The notes beneath the pieces were generated by a model, which saw nothing but the letters and a program-made list of their open reading frames with translations, had not been told where the DNA came from and did no database searches. A DNA stretch of 64,000 nt, from positions 141,501 to 205,500 of the forward strand of contig NW_026042404.1 of the NCBI RefSeq assembly GCF_023856365.1, read 5' to 3'. Below, piece after piece: positions 35,771 to 46,600 of this stretch (position 1 is the first letter of the stretch; every line of letters starts with the position of its first letter). This DNA comes from Brienomyrus brachyistius. Taxonomy: Eukaryota > Chordata > Actinopteri > Osteoglossiformes > Mormyridae. The translations under genes and the position numbers were made by a program.

Positions 35771-36689
35771 CAAGTTCTCACAAATAAAAAAAAAAAAAAG
35801 ATTTTCCCACTATAGCCAGATCCAGTTTCTGTGGGGGGCGGGGGGGGGGTGACAATTTGTAGTAATAACTATTTCCTGCTGAAAACCACTGGTAAACTAT
35901 CCACATGTCTCTGAATATCTGTGAGTCCCGAGACCTCCATGACAGATAGATATAAGTTGCTAGTGTTGATCGGCAGGAAATCTTCTCCAAAGCCCCACCA
36001 CCACCTCACACCAATCCACCCAGGGTAAATTTGCTGGTAATACAAACCGGATCAACTTGTGGTTTGTGTCCACGTGTACTAGAGACAAAGGCCCTGGTAC
36101 ATTCTGCGTACAACACAGCCAAGACTTGACAACCTTTATATGATGCGCATGGAATCAACCCTATGCATGGAGGCTTCAACTCTTCTCCACCGAACCCTGT
36201 AGCCCATTGACTGCAGCCTGCATTGACTATCCTGTAGCCTGCATTTGGTAGATCATTCTTGACAGAAGAAACCAAATTGTCAAGTTCCCTAACACAGAGC
36301 TCATACTCTTTTATTCTTCTTAAGATTGTTCTTCTTGAAACACCCATCAGTGTGGCTATGCAAGGCACAGGAAGTTGAGTATGGAGCATTTCTTTCAAAC
36401 ATTGTTCTTCAATCAAAATCTTGGGTCGTCTATTGGTGGCAGCGACTTCCTGTGTGACACATGGGGCTGGACGTTCCAGATGTGCCCTCACAAGGTCAAA
36501 GAGCTCTTGCAAAGCCAGGGTGATAGCAGGAGGTACTTCAATGTGATTAGACAGGGCCTGCAGAAGATACAGCTCCTGATGACAAAGGAACTCCAGGTAA
36601 TCCAAATTTAGTGGAGTCGCGCTGAATCCTATTTCTATTTTATGCAGAAGACTTTCGAGAAGGTGGTATCTGAGCTGTTCACAGAACAA
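35770..36689 (-). pseudogene. Integrase-core transposon protein, frameshifted
   Basis: The open frame 36689-36006 (227 residues) has a helix-rich N-terminus. Then comes a helix-turn-helix-like block, LPVPCIATLMGVSRRTILRR, and a segment KNDLPNAGYRIVNAGC that precedes the integrase core in a multicopy fish transposon family I recall. After that point the family sequence continues in another frame: LVHVDTNHKLIR at about 36070-36035, an HxDxNHKL-type motif carrying a catalytic-type Asp. It then continues with breaks to about 35780. The last 60 residues of the long frame are therefore probably out of frame. It encodes no complete DDE core and is likely dead. Confidence 0.55.
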
Positions 36690-37200
36690 ATTATAGTTAA
36701 TGAGGTGTCAAGATCTTGTCTCTGATCCACACACTAGGCCTACCATTCAAAAGTTTTAATTATGAAAATGAAATGTTTTTGTTTTGTGAGGTGCTTGTTC
36801 ATGTATGATGATGTAGTGGCTGCTCTGTTTGACCGTGGTAAACCTTTTCACAAACAATATAAGTGAAGAAGTATGACATTAGATCTAAGGACCAGAGTAT
36901 AATAAAGTTAAATAAAATCCATCAAAAACACTTACTCAGTGGAGATTCCAATGTAGTAGGCAGACAACTTTATGGCTTTAATAATGAGTGTATTTAGCAG
37001 CTACAAGGACAAAAGATATTATAAACCTCTCCATTTTAATGCTAATTTAATAAACATTAACAGATAGCACTTAAGGTGGTTTCGCCTATAGTCTGCTAAC
37101 ACTAACCCGAGAACTAATATCTGAGGAGCGTTCTTCCCAGGATTTGAATTTATTAAATTGGCTTTGTGATGTTGTATTAAGAAATTTTATTCACAATGCA
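36690..37200. other. No gene seen
   Basis: A-T rich spacer without recognisable features. Confidence 0.4.
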
Positions 37201-37775
37201 ATTTACCGTAGAGAGCATGGATTTTCTGTTTTTATGCGCACGACTTTTGGCACTAATTTAACGCCATAGAAATGTGTGTTTAAAAGGGGAGGAGATCGGG
37301 TTGCAGCGCTGGTGTGAGCGGTTTCTCCGGGCAGTTCGCTCGAGGCTAACGTGGCTTTGGGAACGTGGTGCACCCGTCACCCATGCCAGGGAAGAAATCA
37401 AAACCGAAATGCTAGGAATATGGACTTCATCTTACGTCAAGCGTTTTCCCCTCCATTGACGCCCATAAAGAAAAGGCTTAAAGTCCATATTCCTAGCATT
37501 TCGGTTTTGATTTCTTGTCAGGTAAGTCTTTATGGCCAGATACATTCGCGAGAAATTTGGTGATTTGTGGTGACTGTTTTAATACATTAAGTTGCGTTAC
37601 GCATTTTCACATTAAGCGTTTTAGAATGTCCCGTGGCAGGTATCCCCTTCTATTGCCCTAGGGAGGGTTGTAACCCTCGTCTGTATATTAATAAAGAATA
37701 ATCCTTCTATTCCTGTCTCATGTATCTGGACCTCCCCAGCAATTTAACGAAATTTGGTGGCAGCGGTTACAAGTG
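37200..37775 (+). mobile_element. Probable LTR and primer-binding site of a retrotransposon
   Basis: After an ATTAATAAAGAATAA signal (about 37687-37701) the sequence reads ...CTCCCCAGCA, then TTTGGTGGCAGCGGT at 37754-37768. TGGTGGCAGCGGT is complementary to the 3' end of tRNA-Leu with CCA (recalled from vertebrate tRNA-Leu), a common primer site of fish LTR elements. The left LTR edge was not found, and no gag or pol follows, so this is a 5' remnant. A CAG|GTAAGT donor at 37519-37525 lies inside. Confidence 0.5.
37393..37515. repeat. Perfect 35-bp inverted repeat with 53-base loop
   Basis: 37393-37427 and 37481-37515 are exact reverse complements (35 of 35). The left arm begins eight bases after an ATG (37383) that opens MPGKKSKPKC then stops. 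The right arm ends three bases before a consensus splice donor CAG|GTAAGT. RNA across it would form a long stable hairpin. Confidence 0.97.
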
Positions 37776-38790
37776 AACCCGTTTAAGTTTAGCGCTCATA
37801 CTTCCGTCCATATGTTTAAGACCCACCTTGGCTGACTTAGCTGACATGTCCTGATTTCATAATCTTCAAATTTGTAATCTTTTCTCCTTCATCTAACTCC
37901 ATGTTTTTAACTTCTTGTCATTTTCTTGCCGTTTGACTCATAGAAAATTATCAGACTTAAATGACACGTCAGCCTGTGCAGACAGCGATTTCAATGTTTT
38001 AATAAATTGGCCAGCAGGTGGGGGCAGTGCTCAATTTCATTAATGCCATTCAGAAAACTTTCAGGCTTTATGTCTTAATGAACAGCCTAGAAAAGGACAA
38101 AGCATTATATTACTGATGCATACAGCAGATCCCCAACTCAGGCTGTGTTGCATATTCTTAACAGTGCTACAGTATGTTCACACAGCCAGTACAAACAAAC
38201 TTGCAAGATCTAGACCAGGGGTCACCAACCTTTTTAAAACGGAGAGCTACTTCACGGGTACTGAGCCATACGAAGTTTGATATCAGTTTTAAACGCCCTC
38301 CTAAACATGTCTAAACTTCATGCATGATAAACATGTTTTAAATGCTTTTTTATATTCAATTTCAAATCTATATAAATGCAAATGTGATAGATTAGAAACA
38401 GGACAAAATAAAATTTTAGATGATGTTCGCTGGTGAGTTGTGCTATTTTATAGAACAGGTCCACGGGCAACTCATGTGGTCATTGGGGGCATCCTTGGGG
38501 CACCATGTTGGTGACCCCTTATCTAGACCTACCACATCAGGTAGGAAGGTGCCTATTTCTACCAACTATTCAGACCATCAGACCCAAACCATACATTCAG
38601 TCATGCACAGGCACTCCACCAGAGGGCTCTACATTCTGTCCTACATCTGCTCACCTGTTAGACCCACACTCAGTCTCCATCCTGATTTCTACCTACTACT
38701 CGGACTATCTCACCAAAACCAGTCCTGTGGCCTGTTCTATGAAGCGGGGTTACTGGCTTATTGGGGAAACTTGTCGGATTTCTTGATCGG
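37776..38790. other. No gene seen
   Basis: A-T rich, with small open frames at 38420-38790 that lead into the LINE fragment below. Confidence 0.35.
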
Positions 38791-38799
38791 GACCTTCAA

Positions 38800-38942
38800 C
38801 TGCTCTGCCATAGAGAGCATCCTAACATGCTGCCTTACGGTCTGGTATGCGGGCTGCTGGTGGCCTCCTACCGCTCTGCCATAGAGAGCATCCTAACATA
38901 CGGCCTTACGGTGTGGTATTCGGGCTGCTGGTGGCCTCTATG
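38800..38942 (+). repeat. 71-bp tandem duplication of a LINE RT fragment
   Basis: GCTCTGCCATAGAGAGCATC begins at 38802 and again at 38873. Each unit encodes SAIESILT..LTVWY.GC, part of the RT thumb of fish LINEs (YR-S-x-IESILT...ITVWYGNC pattern). The two units differ at a few bases. No other part of the LINE is recognisable next to it. Confidence 0.75.
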
Positions 38943-39295
38943 ACTTTTTTTGTAGACAGTCCATCTGTGTGGTGCTGTTTGCACGAATTGTTTTGGGAAA
39001 TGCACTTACAGTTTTGCAGATGTTAAGGGTGATTCCAGAAATGCATCAAAGCAACTGAGGAACTGCAATGTCACTGTACAGTTACTTATAATGGGCGCCA
39101 ATGTAATGTGTAGAGTGGCAAATAAACTGATTCACCATTTACTCTCATGTACATCACTTAAAATGCTTGTTTTAAATGCAAATGTGTGAATGTAAATCTA
39201 AGCAGTAAAGCTACAATTTACATTCTGTTTGCATGGTGGAAAGAACATTTAATCTGCCTTTTAAGTGTGATTAGAAGATCTAATGCCTGTGTGCT

Positions 39296-39500
39296 TGTAA
39301 TAAGATGGTCGCTGGTTCAAACCCAGCCACAGCACATCTCTGCGTCCTTGAGCGAGGCCCTTAACCCCCAGCTCACTGGGCATCACTATGGGTGGCTGCC
39401 CTTCGCAGACAACTTACTCTGTTTACTCTAAAAAAAAGAGAGCAAGTTGAGAGAGAAGTTAAGACAATTTCTCCACAGGGACCAATAAAGTATCAATTAT
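39296..39500 (+). mobile_element. SINE family S2 with L2-like tail
   Basis: A B-box-like GGTTCAAACCC lies near 39315. Then follow CCTTGAGCGAGGCCCTTAAC and a tail TTTCTCCACAGGGACCAATAAAGT. A second copy is at 63525-63735. The tail resembles the 3' end of L2/RSg-type LINEs of fish, which would supply the reverse transcriptase. Confidence 0.7.
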
Positions 39501-39885
39501 TATTACTGTATGAGAGACTGTCTAATATCAGATAGATAACAGACTCATACTGTGCTGAGCTTGTCTGAGAGAGATGATTAGCAAATGCTCTCCCACAGTA
39601 TCTCAGCACTCTGTACAAAGAACTTTATATGCTCAGTATCTGCTCCTGTTTATCTAATTGTTCTCATTTTAACTGGATGTTAAGGAGTAAATTAATAAAC
39701 GTCATGTAAGTGCACATTAAAATGCTTTTTCACTGTTACTTAAGTTCCCATGTGAACAGCCAATCAGATCAGCCTGATGTGTGTCTCTCTGTTTCCTCTC
39801 TGTTTCCTGCCCTTTCATCCCGACCACGACCATGATCTCTCACTTAGCAGCAGAGCAGTTTATTCTAAACAGTGGAAGCACAAAA

Positions 39886-40605
39886 ATGTTCAGACTCTTT
39901 GGTCTTCTCATTTTCATTAGTAAGGCCCTATAATATAAATTATTTTGGGATTTTAATATTTTCATTTATCTGTATGATGTGATCAGTGGAATTTGGCCAT
40001 TTAATCTGCATCATAGTTAATAGTTATTTAGATTACTATTATATGTCTTATTTGATTATGATTTTTTTTGTTTTTCTGTTTTTGCAGACACTGCACTGAC
40101 TACAGATGTTGTTCAGCCCAGTCACCTGATGAGGGTTCAGCTTGGAGACAGTGTGACCCTGACATGCTTCTGTCAAGGAGAAACAACTTTTGTTACTTTG
40201 TTTAAGCAAGCTGTTGGTCGGAAGCCCCAGCCCATGGCGAAAGCACTTCTCTACGTACCTGGTGAATTTTACAAGGAATATAAAAGCATAAAACGTTACT
40301 CCTTACTGAATGCAGAGGGGAGTTTTAACCTCACTATTTCTAACGTGGAGCCGTCAGATTCTGCAGTGTATTATTGTGCTGCTGTGTTTCTTCATGAGGT
40401 CACCTTCGGGAATGGAACCTTTGTCATAATCACAGGTAAATGAGATTCCAACTATTTTTATATTTGCTTTATTATAATGTCAGTAAGATTATTCCCTGCA
40501 AAATAATTTTGACAGTTTAGTTGTTTGTCAATATAAAATTAGCAAAGATACCTTATTGTCTGCTTTGTTCCATAAATGTTTTTCTAAACATCAAACAAAA
40601 ATCAT

Positions 40606-40636
<31 letters not shown>

Positions 40637-43600
40637 ACAATTTGTTGCATTTTGCTTGCTGTCAGCCAAAAGCCTAACCTTCTCTTTATACAGATGTTAA
40701 TGTTACACATTGCAGCCTCTTTAAAACAAATAACATAAAAAAATGTTTGAGTTGTTATATACAGTATAGGACTGTGCAAAAATCTTAAGCAACAAAAGAA
40801 AATTATTTTTGACGTTATTTATCTGAGCAGTCAGTGTGTATTCACTCTGAAAAAAAAAATGCATGATTTAACATATGAACTAGGGATGTGCACCATTCAG
40901 AACTGATTTGAGAATGAAATTCTCAAATACGTATCCTAAAATTCAGGATTTTGAATACATATATGAACTTGAATTTCAGTTCATTTTGTTAATCTGAATT
41001 ACATTTGAATTGTGGTTGAAAACAGGTTGTGGCATTGAAATTTATATTTGAATTTAAAGAAGAAGAACGAAAAAGGGTTTGGATTCAAATTCAAGTTCAT
41101 ATACGTACTGTAGGTGTAGCTTTTAACTAAAATATGAACTTTAATTTAAATATGAATTATACATAAACACATTAACATTGTTATACATCATTGTTATAAA
41201 AATGTCGTTTTGTAAAGAATGAAATAATGCAACATTTGAAGTGTCACCTAAAATAATAATTATACTGTCATTTTGTGCACCATGGTGGATCTGCTCATAG
41301 GAAGAGCTGAGTGTCTCTCCTTAAAAGTCAGTGTTGGCTGCAGTGACGGCAGTTTCTAACCTAAGAAACGTCCCTGTTGGGGAAAGCGCCCGGCGTTTCC
41401 ACCCCAACTCCACATTTATGAGACACACACAGGTTACAGTTTTACTTGCAAGGGTACCCACACTCTCTGCAATGCAAACTACAGCAGAATGTGTTACAAA
41501 GGGTGGTTCCCCTTGTCTTCTTTATTTATAGTCAATGGGGGGCGCAAGAGAGGGAAGTGAGATTCTTATCTAAGTAGGCAGCTGTTAACCACCTACTTAG
41601 AGTACAATAGCTAAGAGTATGTGGCTAGAAGATAAGAAATAACGTATACATATATATTTACACTCATTGCTGATCATACAGAAATGATTAGCAACTGTTT
41701 CTTCAACCTAACAGTCCCTCCTGTTTATCATGACAGTATGATCAGAAGCATCAACATTGTACAAGTTGCAAAAGCACTTTAGGTACAACCTTCATTTAGA
41801 CCACATTGTCATTATCCTGGAAAACATTTAATTCCGGTTCTTCAGGTCCGAGCCCTGCACGGGTGCTTTCGGCTCGGCCGTCATTATGAATTATATGTCT
41901 TCTTCATCGCCATCGCTGGAAACAGGCTCTGTCTCTATAGTTTGGGTAAGGGAGAGAAACATTGTACTGCGTGTCCGAAAAGCAGCGTTAAGAGCTTGAT
42001 TAATAAACATTTTCAAACATGGTATAACAGTAATAAAACAACAGAAAAATAAAATGAAAAACAAAAGAAAATATAAGTGAAACATTACTTTGATATCCTA
42101 TACCTGCAGAAGATATTCATAGCTCTGCCATACACCGTAGGTCCTTCACTATGAGTGAGCATTACTGAACAAACATAGCAATTTGTCACATTTTTCGCTG
42201 TTACAGTATCATGTACATATCGGTACCAGTAGTTTTGCATAAATGGATGTGAGTGGTCAGCGGGCAACGGGCGTAGATGGAAGTCATCATGGGTCCATCG
42301 CCGTAGGTGCTGTAATGGAGCTGGTGAGAGCCAGGACAACCATACAAGTCCTACAACAAGAATGACCCCTAGAGTCACTTTACCACATCCCCACCCTATC
42401 AGGGCCATCCTAAATAGAGTGCAGCTCAGTTGTTTTCTTCACCGGGTTGAGACAACAGCACCCTATTGGTTACTGTGCCTTTGTAGCGGACTTCCACTGC
42501 TACTCTGTTGCTGAGGCCTCTGATAAGGGCTTGATGGGTTTACAGTGACTTTTGTGTATCCAGGAAGGTCGTTCTGCGATCTTTACTGCTGTTGGTGTTG
42601 TAAGGAGGACTTGATAAGGACCGTCCCACCGAGGTGTGCTCCAATCTTTCCGCAACAGGACCTTGACCAGGACCCAATCTCCCGGCTGCAAGTTATCCTG
42701 TTGAGTAGAAACAGAATTTACCGGCAGACTACTGGGGCTATGTTTTTGTTGTGATGTTAGTAGTTTACGCATCCAATCGGCCAGCGTATTTTCTCGGTCT
42801 GCTTTTTCTATGTCATTCATTTCAGTTGCTAGGGGAAATGGTCTACCATACACTATTTCAAAAGGTGTTAATCCTGCAGGAGTGGGAGTTATTCTCATCC
42901 ATAATTTTACTAGAGACAAACATTCTGGCCACGGCCTTTTTGTCTCTTCCACTGTCTTTCTTAGCCTTGTTTTAATAGTGCCGTTGGTCCTTTCCACTAA
43001 GCCTGCGCTCTGAGGGTGATACGCACAATGATTCTTAAGCGTAAAACCTAATGCTTGTGAGCAAAGGGACATAGTCTGATTTACAAAATGAGTCCCATTG
43101 TCTGATCTTATAATATGAGGTATGCCATAGGTAGGGAAATAATGGCTTACCAAACATTTTGCAACGGTCATTGCATCACAATGCTTTACAGGGTATATTT
43201 CTACCCACTTAGAAAAGGTGTCTATAATAACTAGACAGTATTTCTTTCCTTGTGACCAAGATAATTCAATAAAATCCATATGTACAACTTGAAACGGATA
43301 CTCAGCTGTGGGGAACTGGCCACGTTTTGGTCTGATGTTTCCTTGTGCATTGTGTTTACAACAAATTAAGCATGTCCTACAAAATTGTTTTGCATAATCA
43401 GAAAAATTTATAGCATAGAAATATTGTTGTATGATATGTACCATCCCTCCTGTTGAGACATGAGTATTTCCATGGCTCACCAAAGCAGCTGTTTTGTATA
43501 AATTTTTTGGTAGGATGGGCTTGTCATTCATATAGTAAACTTTCTCTCGTTGTATTGCTCCTCTTTTGATCCAACTTTGTACTTCTATTTTAGGAGCATG

Positions 43601-46600
43601 AATCTGTGCATCACATAGCACATCGCTATCTATAAAAAGAATGTCTGCCACTGATAAGGTAGGTTGTTTCAGTGCCGCTTCTTTGGCGGTTTTATCTGCA
43701 AAACTATTTCCTGCGGTTTCTGCAGAGTCATCAGTCTGGTGTGCTTTGCATTTGCACAGTGCAAAGTGAGTCGGTAAATGCACAACGTCTAATAATCTAA
43801 GTAGCAAATTTGTATGAGTAAGAGATGTGCCCTGTGATGTTCTAAAACCTCTATTTTTCCAGACTCTTGCATGGTGATGGACAGCTGCAAACACATATTG
43901 ACTATCAGTGTAGATAGTAAGTGACTTGTTCTTGAACAGTTCACATGCCCTGATCACAGCATAGAGTTCAGCCGCTTGTGCTGAACAAGTAGAAGGGAGT
44001 GCATTGGCTTCTAACACTTCAGTAGATGTAACTACAGCATACCCAACTTTATTTTTTCCCATATCATTTTTTGATGCTGAGCCATCTACATAAACAACTT
44101 CTGATCCTGGTATAAAAGTTTGCAGAATATCTGCTCTTGGTTTTGTTTGTTCTTCTATTGTTGCTTTGCAAGAATGTGGCTCCCCATCCTCTGCGGTGGG
44201 GAGGAGCGTGCTAGGGTTCAATAGGCCACACCGCTGAAGTTCAATGTTAGGTTGTGAGAGCAAAAGTGACACTAAGGTAAGATGTCTTGTATGTGTTAAG
44301 AATGGAAGCGGTGTCTGCAACAAGATTAGAGACACAGAATGAGGAACTTTAAGTATGAGGGGGTGACAAAGTACCAATTCTGCTGATACCTTTACTGCTT
44401 CTGCAGCAGCTGCACATGCCTGTAAACACTGTGGAAAGCCAGCTGCTACTGCATCTAATCGTTTTGAATAGAATGCTAACGGTCTCTCTTTTGCTCCGAA
44501 TGGCTGTGTTAATACTGCTTTCATATAACCTTGATTAGCATCTACACATAGGGTGAATGGTTGTTGATAATCTGGTAGAGCAAGGGTCACATTGGTTTGC
44601 AACATTCTTTTTAAATTTGTAAAAGCATTTTCTCCGTCCTCAGTCCATTGTATTTTGTCCTTTAGAGTCATCTCCTTCCCGTATATTAAATTTTGCAAAG
44701 GTTGAACTAGAAAAGCATAATCTGGTAACCATTCTCTACAATAATTGCAGAGCCCTAAAAAGGACATCATCTGTTGTTTAGTCTGTGGTTTAGGTGCTTC
44801 CTGTATAGCTTGTTTCCTTATCTCTAGCAGCGAGCGACCTTTTTGTGAAAGGTTATGCCCTAAATAGACAACTGTCTTTTTGCAATACTGCAACTTCTGT
44901 TTAGAAGCTTTATGTCCAGTATTGTATAAATGCTGAAGCACAGTTAGGGTAGTTTCTTTGCAATGTTGTTCTGAATCTGCTGCTATTAAGATATCATCCA
45001 CGTATAGTAATACCTGACTATGTGATGGTATTTCACAGGTACTCATAGAGTATCTAAGGGCCATGGTATATACATGTGGACTTTCAGAAAATCCCTGAGG
45101 GAGTCTAGTATATGTATATTTTTTCCCTTTATAGGTAAATCCAAATAAATGTTGAGAATCAGGGTGCAATGGTACTGAGAAAAATGCATTACTAAGATCC
45201 ACTACTGAGAAGTAGCTTTTATCAGGAGTCAATGAGTTGAGCAATAAGTGTGGGTTAGGCACGTCTGGTGCTGCATGTTGCACTATGTTATTAACCGGTC
45301 TTAAATCCTGCACCATGCGCCATTTCCCTGTATGTCCCTTCTGGACTGGAAAGATAGGAGTGTTGCAAGTGGCTTCAGGAGCCTCTCGCAATATTCCTGA
45401 TGCTAACATGTCTTGCACTACAGGGGCTATACCTTTTTCTGCTTCAGGTTTTAATGGGTATTGCCTAACTACCGGACGGTGTTCTGATTTCACAATTACT
45501 TTGTAAGGTGGAAACCCCTTTACCAGCCCTACATCAGTGGGGGAGGACGACCACAACCCTTCTGGGAGGCGATCTAGATCTGGACATGATCCCTCCTCCA
45601 GGGTTGAAAAAATTTGTCAGGTTGGGTCCTTTAAGTGTGTGGTGGGAGTGGTTTGAACTCTCCATCCCAAAGGAAACCGCCACACATTGTGTTTCTCATC
45701 ATAGCTCCAACAGGAGCCAGATACGGGTTGGTAGTCATTGTAACTGTGCATAGAATCTCGTAAGAACATCTCTACATCTCTCCACTGCATCTGGGGTGGT
45801 TTTGAAAGAGATACGTGTGGTGTTCTCTCTCTAAATACAGCCTGTTGCTTGTTAGATAAAATGACTGAGGCTGCTGAAAACCCAGTGGTGGGGTTAACAT
45901 ACATATGTTGTAAGGTAATACAAGTGTCTTGGAGGGCATGAAACGTTTTGTCATAGACATAATCTGGTCCAAGGGTGTCTTTGTACCACATAGTGACGTG
46001 TAAGGCATCGTCAGGCATGAACTGGGCCTGTCTAGGGGACTGCTTTTCTCTAGTTTTCCGCAATAATTCTCGTGTCTGTGCAGTTCCCCCTAGGTCCAGA
46101 GACCAGTAATATTGTGGTGTTGTGGTTCCTTGCACAACATAAGCTTCTTCATTTACGATTGCTTTCATGCCAGTGGCTGTGGCAACCACGCTAATGCCCA
46201 TTTGTACCATAAGGTCTCGGCCTAACAAGTTAACAGGACAAGAAGGGCTTATTAACACCTGTGCTTGACATTCAAGTCCAGTTTCCTTATCTTTTACTGC
46301 AACTGGGTTTGTTAACTGATGTCTGTCTGTCTGACCTCCTGCCGTTTTTATATTTATGACTGATGAAGAATATGTGACTCCGGGAGGACTGGAGGTTAGG
46401 ACAGTCCTACATGCTCCAGTGTCACACAGACATTCATATACTTTGCCGTTTATGACTAACTTCCGACTTGGCAAGGTTTCCCACTGCCTTTCTGCTAATA
46501 ACTGACACACTGCTTGTAAATCTATTTCCTTATCTAAAAGGTCTTGTAAAGTGACCTCCGTTTCCTTTCTTAAAATCACCTCTGTTTTGCCTCGGATGGT

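Noticed and set aside
38802..38942. Short direct repeats considered as a CRISPR-like array
   Set aside because: Only two units, no spacers, coding LINE content and a eukaryotic setting.
41714..41718. GTCCC next to the 3' LTR as a third target duplication copy
   Set aside because: It lies inside the provirus as part of the polypurine tract; the match to the host duplication is probably chance.
42545..43013. Hydrophobic plus-strand frames
   Set aside because: Antisense of the ERV integrase C-terminus.
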